The notes: generated by a model not told the origin, from the sequence alone. A DNA stretch of 64,000 nt from Acanthaster planci (GCF_001949145.1 NW_019091412.1:906015-970014); one strand, 5' to 3'; positions 35,901 through 50,900 are shown, counted from the stretch's first letter. Program-made: numbers and translations.

Positions 35901-38900
35901 AAGGTTGAGGAGCAAAAGCAACCCATGATAAAGAAAATGGCCTTTATGTCACCTTACGGTCACTCGCAATTGTAGTTGTTTCTCTTTGTCTTTCTTGTCT
36001 CTGATGCATAATTGTTCTCTAGATTTGTTTGAATTCTTTGTTTTGTTTCAGATCTTATCAATGGCTTGCTGAGTGGAACAACTTCACTCACTGTTGACTT
36101 ACTTACCGGCAGCATTTCTCAGGTAACCCAGCATGACCAAGTACATGTAGCTAGCCTGCTTGATGCTGCACAGATCAAGTTTATGAATGATAGTTTTAGT
36201 GATTAGAACGAACAGTTTGTGACAGAGTCCTTGTGTGGTTTGTGAAACAGGAGAAGAGGAATGAAGGAGCTTAGTGGATAAAATGAAACAGGTTTACTGG
36301 TTAAAGAGATAGTCCCGCATATTGGCTCAGCCATTGTCAGTCAAGCCTGTACATTAATAATACAATATTTGTGTCAGCTACCCTTTATAAACCCAAAACA
36401 AAATAACAATGATACCAAGAATTTGGTCTGTCACAGAGTACATGTAAATAGCTTAGATGAGCTCATCATTAATCAATGAGAAAAGAGGCATGCTTTGGGA
36501 TTGATGACCAGATGTATACTTTTTACTCTCAAATTACATCGTATGGTAATTTGCAAATTGATTGTCTGTGGTAAGTAACTGTAGAAGTCTTGGCAATACG
36601 GGCGTATCACAATAGTGCACCACCAAGAGTTTGCAACGCATTGGCCAATCACAACGTGTGTTTAGAAGGGTTGGATACATTTTGCTCGTTGTGATGGGCC
36701 AATGCATTGCAAAGTCTTGGTGGCACACTGGTGTGAAACGCCCACATTGATGACAGACCCTTGAGAATATTTCGTTACATGTACATCTTGCATATCAGAA
36801 AATAGTCATCAGTTGAATCATGTGAATGTGAATACCTGCACCCACATGACATGACACAGGAAGATATCAAAGAAAAGAGTTTGGTTGTGTTCAAGGACAT
36901 TTCCTTGTTCAGATGTATGTTTTATACATATAGCTGCATGTCTAATCTGTGATGCAAGTACCCCGGGTACGATGGTATTGTGTAGTCATAATCATTGTTG
37001 CTACACAACTACACTTTGACCTTGCTGTCATGCATGAAAGTCAGATTTGTTGAGACAGTCAGATTGTTTTTAAGTAAGGTGCTTTGTACTCGTAGACATT
37101 TACAGAGCCTTTTAGCATTAAGTCAAGATTGTGAACTTTTTATGAATACAGTTACAGCTCAACATTGGAAGCTTTAACTTAAAGTTATACATGTGATTTA
37201 TATTGCATGATGTTATGATCCAAGTTGAATCTTTCCCAAAGGCACATTTTGAAAGTTATTCAATCCCCCCCCCCCGCCAAAAAAGAATTAAATTATTATT
37301 AAAAGAAAAGATTTGCATACTCCCAAACCAGACCAACATCAACACCCGAACTTGGCATATTATGATAGGGATGGTGTTTACTCTGTCTGTTTGCAGCTGA
37401 CGGGTAACCTAATGGGCTTTGCCATCTGCTTCATCATCGGCGCCCTGTTTGTAGTCATCTTTCCTATTGTTGCTTTGTGTTTTTGCTGCTGCCGTTGTTG
37501 CTGTAACAACTGCGGTGGTAAAATGTATCAGAAGCAAGGGAAGTATGACCGGACCAAGCGGGTTATTTTCGGCTTCTGTCTGGTACTGTGTCTTGGATTT
37601 ATCATGTAAGTCAGAGGAATCAAACAAACATGCCACAGTATGAATCCAATCAATTTCTAGGAAGAAAGTTTTGCGTGCTTTATCAGGTTTATTGTCAGTC
37701 TTCTAACACTCGTTAGTGGTGACTTGTCATCCAAACCGATTGACAAAACATTCAATTGTGGTTTGAAAACTAAGTGAAATAATATTTAATTGCAAGAATT
37801 TTTTACTCTGAAAAATGTTTTCATAAATTGATCCTTAATGTAATAGTCATCTTGTTCATTCTTAAAGGATCCATGAAATGAATTTTTCTCAGAAGCACAT
37901 TTTATGTATCTCTGTACCCTTTTGTAATGTATGAAGACTGTTTGACATCTTTTTTTTTTGCATTACTTGAACTGAAAAGTGCACTTTTTAAGTATTCAAA
38001 ATTGACCAAGCATTTCTTGACAAGTGAGGGTGTTGTTTCTTTGATGTAAATCCAGAAAGACATGGTTCCGTTTTTTTCACCTTTTTTTTCAACTTCTGAA
38101 CTCCAAGTTTGATATCTGAAAATGTTATAGTGGAAAGGTTGCTTGCTGGCTTATTGCCATGCACATGTACTTACACAATAAATTGCCAAAGGAATGAAAT
38201 TTTAGATAGCAAGTGTTTAAAAAATCTAGAAATTTTCTGTGCACAAATTGGTGCAACATTGAGATTCAGCACCTTGGATGACATCATAGTTTTTCCTCCT
38301 GAATATGCAAATGACATTAGCATAAAACAAAAAAAAACCTCAAAATATGGGTTACAATTGCAAAACAAAAAATTAAAATAAGATTAATTGAAACCCAAAA
38401 GGTGCAATTACAAGGGTTTTGGTAAAAAAGTTCTATTTCATGGTTTTAAAAAACAAAGACAGAACAAGTGTCATCAGAGCATACATTTCAGATACCTGGA
38501 TGTATCTGTTTGTTTTTGTTTCTGCCAAACTATGAAAGAAAATAAATGATTTTTGTGATATTGATTTTGTAAGAACCCACCTGTGTGTTATTATGAGAGA
38601 ACTACACATTCATTACATAGAAAGCATTGTTGAATTCATTACATACATGTAGAAAGCATTGTTGACTGCATGCAATCAATTCTGTCTGACATCATTGATT
38701 CAGAGGGGGAGTGGCTACAGCATTCTGTGTCAACACCTTTACCACCCAGAAGGTTGAGAGTCTACCCCAAGATGTGGTTAATAACATTGATGACATGGTG
38801 TCCTTTGTTACTAACACCCTGCAGGTAATTCAATGAACTTCACAGAATCACTTAGCGCAAACAATTTGCAAGCACCAATAAAATTTGCTTTGTAGCAGCC

Positions 38901-41900
38901 ACAGACCGATTGTGATGAATGTCTACATGTTTTGGGGTTTTCATCGTTCTTCTTAGCTGTTTAATGTGTTGCTTTTTTTCAGCTTTTTTTTCTGTTTATT
39001 CTGAAAACCCTAATACAATTACTGTTATGTACATGTAAAGTTTAAAGCTTATGTGAAGTTGAACAAATAGTCAGGCCAAAAACTTAAAACTTCCCATGAA
39101 TTTCCTGCTGAAGTTTTATTTAATAAACTACCTCAGTCCAAACCCAATTTGCCTACTTATCATCTTTGCATTTTTCTAAATGCACCTGACAGGAGATTAA
39201 CTTCACAGTTGTGGACCAGCTCAATTACACTCTGAGTCAAGTGGGACAGGATCTGGTTGGTAGGTATATAGATGCATTGTCATGACGTCAGAGAAACAAA
39301 TGGTAGCCTCGCCAACAAGTGTGCATGTTAATATTGATTACGGTTTGATAACACCTGCCATTAAGTGACAGCCCTATCGGTCATGTACAGACTATTCATG
39401 GCAGTGCAGTGCAACAGTGGTGAGCTTCGACTCACAGGAAACATTCAGATTGATTTGCCACAAGTTCAGACATCAATTTGCGTATTCAGAATTCTTGTGA
39501 ACGATTTGCTGAATATAATGTTTTTATGTACATGACACGAAGTACATGGACTATTGAAACTGAATGGGCATTGCGTCAAAGCTTTCAGTTTTTGTGGTTC
39601 TTTATTTTGTATTTGTCCAGTTTGTGTATTTAGCATTAAAGCAAAGCTTCTCGATCTCAAAATTTCACAGAAGACACGTTTTAGGAAAGTCTGTCGTTTC
39701 TGTACGTGATTGGAATTGATTTGGAATATTTCTGATCATGTGGAGAATCCTGTAACTTACATCTTCAGATATTGATCAGCTTGTTGGTGTGCCAGTCAAG
39801 GAGAGCTTATCGACCATTGTGCAGCCAGCAATCGATGCTATCTACCCACTTGACACCTGTGAGTTATCACTCCATGAGCAATCAACCAAAGATATCCAAT
39901 ACACTCACCTGCAGGAAGATTGTTACACATGAATTGTTCCATTCAGCAATATCATACGACTTCAGTAAACAGCACAATTTGTGTCATGAATTCTCCTCAA
40001 ATGTGTAGACGGCCCTGTGAAGACAAACCTGGAAAGTGTGAAGAAAAAAACTTAATAAGTTTCCCAGTAGCATAGACTCGCTTGCTTCTATTCATTCATT
40101 TTGTTATAAGTCTTGACGTTATAGACAGTTGGTGGAAAATGAATTAAAAGTGCCCCTACTGTTCACCTATCAGCCATAAGCAACACCTACAATGGCCTTG
40201 TCAACATCAACACCACTCAGGCCAATGTGGAGGTCATGTGGGAAGACGTCAAGAGTCGTGTAGATCAAGTCGCAAGTGACATCGGTGCTGCTTGTTCTTC
40301 TTGCGGTTGCTGTGGATCTGCTCCTGATTATTCTGGTCTTAGCATGAATGCAGACTGGCGAGATATCAATATTGGCATGGTAAGGTCTACAGTGACATGA
40401 AGTCCTCTCCCAAGTTTACATTTTGGCTGTTTTTGTGGGCACTATTAAAATTGTTTTGAAGATTATAATCTTAATTGTGCCCTGTAAACATGTTGTGACT
40501 GAAGTGTACTAGATAAAACATTAATACAGTTGTGTTCTCTCATGTAAAGAAACTGGACTTTATCACTGATTTGTGTAAAGTATCACATGATAATCTCTTG
40601 ATTCTGAAGATTTCTTGACTTCAAAGTTTGTTTGTTGCATTTGCACAGATGCATGGTACCTTCCCTCAAATAGCCGTAGACAATTCAATCGATGCTATGG
40701 AGGATGTTAACAATGCTGATCTCAGCTCATCTGCAGATGAGGTAAACTTGTCCCAACAACGATGGTGCCCTTTCATGTTTACTTCCTGACAATTGCTAGT
40801 GGCTCTCCTTTAAAGGTTTCCAATGGTTTATTAAAACAAACATCGTCTGATTGCATGAAATGAACTGAATAAGAGAAATGGTGAGCGGCTGTTTAGTTCC
40901 TTTTAGACGAAGGATGCAAGACATTTGAATCTCATACATATGCATGCCACCAAGCTGTATGGAACAAGTAGGATTTGTTCAAGAACTTTTTGGAGTGACA
41001 GTTGTGAAGCAAATGGAGGAAATAAACAGCATCCATCAACTTTTTCCCCCCCACAGTGTCTATATTTGGCCATGCCAAAGGGCAAACTTTGTGAGACCAT
41101 TTTAAAATAAAGAGTAGAGTGTGCTTGCATGCATGTGGAAATTTGAATGTAATTGAATGGGGTTCCATCACACAGTAAATAGGGTTCCATCACACATTAA
41201 TAAGAATTCCACCACACATCAAGAAGGATTCCATCACACATTAATAAGGTTCAAGCACACATTGAATAGGGTTCCATCACAGATTAAACGGGGTTCCATC
41301 ACTAGATTCAGGGTATGAGTATTGTATATTTGATTTGTACTTCCTCCTCTTAAATGCCTTCTTCAGGGTGCAGCCAACTTTGACAACCTGCCACAGACTC
41401 TGAAGAACACAACCCAGTCTCAAATTGATGGTAAATCAACAGTTTCATTTCAAGTTTGGAGCTCAGCAATGATAATGGACTTATTGTTACTGGTATTTGC
41501 AACCTTAGAACTATCATTTCGGCATCCTGCTGACTGAGCTTCCTAAGATAATGTCCCAGCTTGACAGGTTTCAAATGGGAGCGGAAATCAGAGACCAAGG
41601 AATTAATCATTGGTCACGTGACCAGCAATGAAATTCCTAGAATCCAAAGCAAAACCCGCAGAGATATGGTATGATGGATATACAAGAAATAGAGAATCTG
41701 CTGCAGACCTAAAATATATATCAAAAAGTTGAAATGGCCTGACATTTCGATCCTAGCAGAATCTTTCCCGTCAAAGGCAAAATGACAAGTGGACTGAGAC
41801 ATACCAGGAAGGAAGGATATAGAGACAAGAAAAGACTAAGTTGGTTGGTTGTAGTCTTTCACCTTGGGAAATTTTGGTATTATAATAAACTTGTATTAAA

Positions 41901-44900
41901 TTGTATGATATTTGTTTTTATTTCCAGACATCTTGAATACCCTTAATGGTTTAGAAACCAGTATTGCAGGTCTCCTTACATCCACTACCAGTGAATTGTC
42001 AGGGGTATGTACAACCTGTTGGTCCTTCCAAATGAACTGATTTGACCAGTTCAGTAGTTATCACCCCTCGGCAACAAGAATGTCCTAGTCAGCAACAGGC
42101 GCTCTCTCGGTGTCGGATAAATGAGCAGGAGTCAGGAGATGCAAACATTTGTGCAAGCCTAACATATCAAGTATGGACTTGTGAACAAAAGATGTCCACA
42201 TGATGCAGGAAGGGAAGACATTCTGTGGACTTACCCAGGCCAGGCTTGTCCACAGGACATTTCCACTTCTCTGAAAAGAAGTTTCAAGGCCAGATTTGGG
42301 GGTTAGAATTGTAAGAGGAACAGTTAAGGTAACCTTATACAGAAATCCAGCTGAAAAACCATGTTCGCAGTTCCAAACATGAGCCTACAAAATTTTCTGA
42401 ACTGCATAAAAAACCAAGGCATGTCCACACTAGGTATGTATCATAAAGTAGGTGTGTAGATATTTAGTCTGCAGAGCCCGGTATATTAGTTAAACATACT
42501 TATTAACAACAAATATTGAATTGACCAGTAACTTTTATTCATCTGTGACAAGTGTTTCTACTTCTCTGTTTGTTGATGTTTGTTGTTCATAGATTATTGG
42601 CCAGATTGATGGCTATAAAGACACTATCAATGACATCACACCCCTTATTCAGCAGTATGATCCCTACAGGTAAGCCATTTATGGTGAATTCCAGAAATTA
42701 GAGGTCCAAAAATCTGACGTTTTCATGTCCTTGTTACATCTGACATTTGTTATTTGACATGGAAATAGCACCGGAATTGATTTCAAACCGTTACAATTTG
42801 TTTGGCAGGTAATTTGCATTCATTTATCACGCTTGGAAATTAGAAAATTTGTTCTGAACAAACAAAATCTTATGTCAGATGTGACAGGGCCACCAAAAAA
42901 AATGGATCCCTAATTTTTGGAATTACCTATAGATGTTTGAATCTAGATACAGTGCAAAAGTTCAGGACTGCCCATACAAATTGCATTAACCTGAAGAAAA
43001 ACCAACCTTAAACCAATCAATCATGGCAACTTATGTTTAGTTTCAACGTGTAACCTTAGTATCCTGGTTAAACAGCTTTTTGACTGCATTTCCATGATTT
43101 GAAATGTTAACAGTCTATTACTTAGTGTGCCCTCCTTTATTTCCGATTGGCTTTTTTTACCCATGCTGCCTTGCAGACAAAATGTCATACAAGACCTGCC
43201 TTTGCAAAAATTTTCATTCAAATGGGTATACAACACCAAACTGATGTTATGCAGTACTGTAAAAAACATGTTAGTAATCAATCAATGAGACAATGTAATG
43301 CAGGCCTGGTGACAGAAATACCAATAAAATACCAGGTGGCTTTAAACTTTGTGAGTGACTGTAGTCATGGATTTATTGACAACCTCAGATACCACTTATG
43401 GCCAAATTTCAACATTCAACTGCTTGTGCTCTCAAGAGGGAAAACCTTGAGTTTCTATAGAGGGTTTGCGTGGCTGCCATCTTGCCGGCCAGTGCTTTTG
43501 TTCTGCTAGGACTCAAGAACTGTCATGGCTACCATGCAAAGCCTGTGTTTGTACAGATCAGAATGAATGTGTTTTGTACTGTATTCTGGGTGACATTATG
43601 GTTCATCCTCTCAGTCAAGTTTTCAAATCTGTTTCCCTGGTCAGTAATGATATCCTGAAATTAAGGAATTTCATTCGCACCAAAGGAAAAGATGAGAGAC
43701 CAGAAAATAGAGAGGGTTGAACTGTTTATCCTGTGTAGTTGATAAACAGGATTTCCCACACTGATAACACTCAGGTACCATCGAGTGAGGGCAAGAACCA
43801 ATATAGAACTTTGGCATTGTAACTAACTACTTTCCTGGGCGATCTCTTGTCTCTCTGTCTGCAGGAGCTATGCCTTGATCGGTTTCTACAGCATCCTGCT
43901 GGTCATTGCCGTATTGTTCTTGTTTGGTCTCATCCTGGGCGTGGCAGGATACAACACGGAAGTGACGCCATCCCAGCGAGGAAGCTGCTCCCACTGTGGT
44001 GGCATCTTCATGATGGCGTATGTAGAATGACAGAAGTGTAGCATGTCTAAGCCAAGAGCTGAGGAGACCTGAAACTTTACCTTCCAATTTCTTACTAGTT
44101 GTTGGATTCTGTGGAATACAGGAGGCTTGATCATACTTCACCGCCATCACATTCTCTAGGACTTGACATCCTGCTTCAAGTGAATACAGAGAGAGTAGCA
44201 AAGTTGATTTTGTTGAGATCCATCCATGGTGCTACCACAAGCCTGTCTAATTTCGTTGATTTCTTTGTTATACTTTCTTCAGGGCTGTTGGCATTGCATT
44301 CATTTTCCTGACATTCTTCATGCTGTTTACAATGCTGTTGTTCATTGTGGGTGGACCCTTTGATCGTCTCTTCTGTGATCCTCTGGTATCCGGGGAGCTG
44401 TTTACACAGGTACCAAAAAAAAAATCAAGCAAATCATAGAGATTAGCTTGCATCCTTCTTTAGGTCATGGGTATTTCTATAAATTAGGGGTCCAATTTTT
44501 TTTGGCGTCCCTGTCACATCTGACGTGATTTTGTAAGTGGAGAACACATTCTGTAATTTCCAAGAATGATGAATTAATGCAAATTACCTGCCAAACAATT
44601 AAAAACAGTTTGAAATCCATTTCAGTGATACATTCATGTCAAATTACAGAGTTCAGGTGTAACAGGAGACACAAAAATGTCACACTTTTGGACCCCGAAT
44701 TTATAGAATAACCCTCATGCAGGGGAAGCTTTTCTATTAAGTGTAACGTGAACAACCTCAAACTCTTTTCAAGATGTATTTTTGCGTTGGGGAGATGTTA
44801 ATTTATGTAACAGGTTTTGCCCTTACTCAACGTAAATATTAATAAACATTCTATGCTCAGTGCTTGTCCGAGAGCTTGCAAAAAAGTCACAAGCTTACTC

Positions 44901-47900
44901 GGGTGGGACTCGAACCCATGACCTCCTGCTTACTAGTTCAGACGGCTTAACCACTCGTAAGCACTAGTCTGCACTAGTAAGTAGGAGGTCGTGGGTTCAA
45001 GTCCCACCCGAGTAAGCTTGTGACTTTTTTCGCGAGCTCTCGGATAAGCACTGAGCATAGAGTGTTTATTAATATATACGTTGGGTAAGGGCAAAACCCC
45101 TTATATAAATTAACCTCAATCTCAGTAATGCCTGCATTATATTGAGGATTTCTGTGTCATAGTGTCTTACTTTTATGCCTTTTTATGAAGTATTTGTATT
45201 GTTCATGGTAAATTTTAATGATCGGTTACCACATTGAAAACTGTCATCTTTATATTTTCTGTGACGAGACAAAAACGACTCAGCAAGATTTTCTGCCTTT
45301 GTTTCTTCTTGCAGACTATTGACAAGGAGAATGCCCTCGGCCCAGGATACTTTCTGGGCCAGACGCTCTTTGGAGATGGGAACATATCACTCACTCTCAC
45401 TGGCATTTTAGAGTAAGATTTTTGTCAGTAGATCCTCCTTGGTGAAAGACAATTACATTTGAAATTGGTTTTGTTAACCTGACCTTGAGCTGACACATAG
45501 TCGAGATAAAGCAGCAATTCTTTTACTTATAGTGAGACAGCTCTTATAATTTATGTTATATTTCAAATAAAAACTGCACTATCCGCCCCGAGTTGAAGTG
45601 CACCCCCAAGCGGCAAAAGAAAGACTGATGGTAGTAAGTTTCCCAAGCAGGTTCTTGCACGCCTTCTGTATGTACGCAAAGACCATACATTTAAGAGATG
45701 AATTCGTTCTGCGTACTCAGCGTGCTCCGTGTCAAACGTGCCATTGATCTCCATTATAAACGCCCACCTATGCGGTGAGTACCATAAAACCACACCCTCT
45801 TTGATGTGCTCGGAGTGGATTGGCATTCACCACGCATTACAAGGTGACTTAAAAATATTTTCTTTCTAGTGACTGTGAGAACAATACGGCAGTTTACGAA
45901 GCCTTCAAGTTGGAAAATTTCCTGAATATAAGTGATCTCCTCAACTTCCAACAGGTTGGTGTCATGCCCCCTATGTAACAAGATGAACAGGAAGTCACAT
46001 AATCATAATTCAATATCACATGACATGTGTATTTTGAACTCATTGCATTAGTTTAAAGTCAAATGATCATGTTATACAGTAGTTATGGTCTCACAGTCAT
46101 AGTTACCAGTAATAGTTGAAGGAAATCTGGTAACAGAAGGTACACGTAGCTGGTTCTCTGAGATTTCTGTTCAAGTTATTTCACAAAAGCCCATGTCTTA
46201 AAGTCTGCTTGAATTTAATTAGCAATGCATTTTGACACTAATTCTCATGCTGGCAAAATGTTGTAAATCTTTTAAACAGATGTGCTAATGGAATTATTCA
46301 AGGAGGATATATTATCTGAGATATTATCCTCTTATTTCGTTTGGGAATCTCTGTCCCTCCTGTTGTAGTGATTTCCTATGATAATCTGGTTTGTTGTTTT
46401 TTTCTGTGACAGTTTATTCCAGACATTGGTAGCCAGTTTACCAATGTGACCGGTGATCTGACTGCTGTAGACATCCTCACTCCTAGTACCAGGCAGATCT
46501 TGATTGACTTCCGTGATTCGCCAGCGGACAACATCAACTGGACACTCTTCAAAGAGGAGGTAAATTTTATCCATCAACTTATCGTCTTCAGGCACCCCAG
46601 TGAGTTCAAACAGATGAAGCACCTCTGAAACAGCCCAAGGTACCACATAATGTCCTGAATGAAATGATCAGGTGCACTCAGTGGTTGCATCCCTGTTTGT
46701 TGATTGGTCAGTTTTAATTAAAATTTGTTGCCTGCATCTGTTTACCAACAGCTTGCGAGCGATCTGACTAATGACGTGAATAATGGCAACGATCTCTCTG
46801 TGCTTGCCAGCCTCCTCAATACATTCGCTGCAGGTCTCTCAAGTGTAAGTTGACAGTTTTTCAGCACACAGCACACTCTGTTTAAAATCAGTAACTTTCA
46901 AACCTAATTTGCTTTTGTTCCAGCGTAACACATTTGCCATCCACTGTAAACTTAATAAATGCAAACTGATGTTGTAATTCTGATCGCTTTCCAAAGTTGA
47001 AAATCTGATGTTCATCCTTATAATGTTTTTTCTCCCAGCCTGATGATTCCACCTTCCAGGATTTGGCAACAAACCTGACTATCATACAGACAAACTACAT
47101 AGCACCACTCCTGGCCCAAAGGGTAAAAGTCACAACAGATCCAGCAGTGTGCAGTTTATCGTTTTTTTAATTTCTTGTGATGTCCAACTTTGTGAAATCA
47201 TTAATGGAACTGTAGCTAAGAAGAAACATTTCAAAGAGAAAAATTCTTGGTGAGCTTGCTTTGATTTGTTGTAACAATTAACGTTTTCAGATTTTTTTCG
47301 TCAAGGAAATTATCTTTCACTTACAGAATCATTACCTTGTAAATTGATGTCTTTTTTTGTAGGACACCCTTTCAATGTACATCACAGATCTGGAGAGTGA
47401 GACTGGTAACATAGATGTAAGCTGATCTTGACTGTGATGTGTTGAATTGGAATTTATGTGGAACGAAAGCTTTGGGATAAGTCCTGGAAAGCACTGAAAT
47501 TCTGTTCATATCATGGAAGATCCTCTGATCAGGCTAAGAATTTCCAGCGCTAATCCTGAAATGTTTCAATGCCGCCATAAAATATTCTTGAAAAATGCTT
47601 AAAGATCTCAAAAAGTCCAGCACCAAATGAAAATGAGTTTGCCAAAACATTTCTACACTGATCAGTCCAGCACCAAATGGAAAAGACTTTGCCAAAACAT
47701 TTCTACACTGATGAAGTCAGTGAAAACGGCGTGAAATGTTTTTCCTCGTTGTCCATTTTTCTCGCTCCTGATTTTGCATATTGACATTGTCTTGATACAG
47801 TTCATATTAGGGAAAATGTAACTGTCAAGTGAGTTTGACATCAAAGTTATCTGCGGTGAAATTTCAGCATAGTTGAATTTATTCAAATATCTATTCTGTA

Positions 47901-50900
47901 TTCATGTTTTCTGTGACCTCATCAAGACTTTGTCTCTGTGATGCTTTTTTTAGACTCTTGTCAATGATACCATTGATGCTGCCGATGCTGCTCAGGGCCA
48001 CCTAGACACTACTAGTCCGAATCTCATCGCACAGGTCAGGAGATTAGATTAGATCTCCTAGGACTGCAGTCCTCATCTCATTTGCATTACAGAGCTGTCA
48101 CTAAGGGGAGATCTGGAGGGGCAAGGCCCTCCTGGCAAGCAGCTAATAACCCTCCCCTCCCCCCACAATAACCTTCCCCTCCCCCTCACAATAACCCTCC
48201 CCTCCCCCTCACAATAACCCTCCCCTCACAATANNNNNNNNNNNNNNNNNNNNNNNNNNNNNNNNNNNNNNNNNNNNNNNNNNNNNNNNNNNNNNNNNNN
48301 NNNNNNNNNNNNNNNNNNNNNNNNNNNNNNNNNNNNNNNNNNNNNNNNNNNNNNNNNNNNNNNNNNNNNNNNNNNNNNNNNNNNNNNNNNNNNNNNNNNN
48401 NNNNNNNNNNNNNNNNNNNNNNNNNNNNNNNNNNNNNNNNNNNNNNNNNNNNNNNNNNNNNNNNNNNNNNNNNNNNNNNNNNNNNNNNNNNNNNNNNNNN
48501 NNNNNNNNNNNNNNNNNNNNNNNNNNNNNNNNNNNNNNNNNNNNNNNNNNNNNNNNNNNNNNNNNNNNNNNNNNNNNNNNNNNNNNNNNNNNNNNNCCCT
48601 CCCCTCCCCTCACAATAACCTTCCCCTCCCCCTCACATCGGCAAAAACCTTAATCAACATTTTCTGTTTATGTACTTTGGCCCTCCCCAGTGTTCAAAGC
48701 TGGCGATAGGTCTGATTGATTATCATGATTTAGTGATTGCGATGCGAAAGTGTGAGTCAATTTCTCATTATGCATGAGACCAGAGGACTTTCATCTCCGC
48801 TCAGTGCAGACATTTTACTGCTGTTGGTCATGTCCACAAACTGTTTTGCTATGAGCAGTAAAGGTAGAAATTCAGATTTATCCCTGAGGCAGCGGAATAA
48901 TAAATGTATACTCATCACAATAGACCATGCGGTTTGGTACACGGTAATCCTGTGATACTAGTTGGAATGATCAGCTCTCCTTTGTTAAACAGGTGTATAG
49001 AAAGGCTTAACCACATAGTTGTGGAGTATGTATGGACCATATTATTGTTGTCGGAGTTGAATACAAATCATTCCTTCTGAAAGAAGAAATCCGGCATCAT
49101 GTAAATCGTATCAGTTTTGATTTGATCATCACCAACAGGAAGTCGAGAGTTATGCGAAACGTATCTTGGGCTACCCAGAGCAGTTTGTCAGCTACGCCCT
49201 GGATCAGGTATTTAATCCCTGTTGTTTCCGTTTTATGTCACTGTTTCTAAAACCCATTGATACTGCTTCATATCACTGTTAACATTGACATTGATTGCAT
49301 AGACCTTGCTTTAGCAACAAAACTCTCTGTGGCTCTTTCGATTTGTTGCAAGATCTCTAGAAGAGCGCCCTCTTTATTTGGTGTTCATTGTATTCCTGAA
49401 GTATCAGGAATTCTTTGGAGATATCTGGAGAGATTCATGTAGTAATAACTCATCTGGAATTGAGCTGTGTCTAACGCAAACAGTAGCATGTATGTCCATA
49501 GCCTCAACCCACTGACTTGCCAACTGTTGCCAAAACTTGACACTTAACACCTGTTAGGGTACAGGTGCGCTAAAAGGTAGCTACCATCAAACTTCATGCT
49601 TAGCATATCCCCTTCCCCCCACCCAGAAATGACCAACAAACCCAGAGTAAGTTGATTGTTGTTCTCAAGGTCTGGTCAGTATTCACTACTGGCCAAATTG
49701 CTGTGTACTTAATTTCTTCACCAGTAGCGACAGTTTGTCTTGATTAGCCGTTGACTTTTATCAAAACATAAATCTGTGCATTTCAGCTTCAGACGCAGAT
49801 TGGAAAGTGCCGTCCTGTCTACAATCTCTGGACCTCACTGATTGCCAGTTTCTGTCGAGGTTTCCTGGAGTCGTTGGTAAGCAGAAATCTTATTTGCCTT
49901 GCATATCCACCTGCATCATTTCATTCCTGTTTTTCAGGTTGCAAATTTTTCAACAATCATGGAGTAACATTGCATACCCAGTATTCATTCTGTAGTCTGT
50001 ATTCATTCTATTACCATTTTCTTATGGTCAGCTCACCATGCTTGCTTAATTTCGGAAGTAATTTTTGACAACCTTATGTAAACCAAATGGATGTTAATGG
50101 CTAAGAAGATGCAAGGTTGTTTGAGAGGAGAGTTTCTTCATCTGTTCCTCTTTTGTCTTTGTGTTTCAGAATGCTTTGTGGCTGATCATGGGTTGGTGCA
50201 TCTTCTTCCTGGTTCCTAGTACTATCTTTGGAGTCAAACTGGCCAAGCATTATCGGCGTATGGACTACGATGATTATGATGGGTGAGTCCAACGAGAGAT
50301 TACTAGCATCCTGTGGGTCTTAGCTGTAGGAAAAATGAGAACTCACTGATGTGAGGATTATCATACATCCTGTGGATTTTGGAGCCACAATGTTTTTTTA
50401 ATCACATGTATTGTAATGACTCTGACTCCTAAACATTGTCTCCCATATTGGATGTTATTTTACATCCATATTTTACTCTCTTTTTTAACAGCAATCAGGA
50501 TATGGAAATGGCCGAAAAGTAAGTTGGAAACATGATTGTCTGTTTTAGTTCCAAGCAAGTTAGACCAAAGGCAAAAATAAGAGAAACCTGCATGTGCTGG
50601 CAAATGTGAAAGTTGTTTATAAAAGGTTCAAAACCTGTTTTAAAGATTAACCCTAACACTCCTCAGTCCTCCAACAGGTGAAGGATTGAGGAGGGTTAGG
50701 GTTAAAGTGGAATGAGATCAAGAAATGACAGACAAAATACGAGAGGAAAAATTGAACACAGTACTGGAGACTATCCAGTGGAGTTGATGACATACTGGGA
50801 CTACAAACACTCATTCTCCCCCTCCCCCCAAAATAAGGTATTTATAATTTAAATGAGGTATCCAACCAGAACAAGAATTTTTCCATATTTGTATTATCTT

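Noticed and set aside
43147-43720. overlapping plus-strand open frames of 120, 84 and 62 residues in prominin intron 11
   Set aside because: No signal of a known domain and no splice sites that would keep the prominin frame; the prominin chain closes without them.
48209-48613. 134-residue minus-strand open frame
   Set aside because: It is almost entirely undetermined bases in the assembly gap, flanked by simple C-rich repeat.
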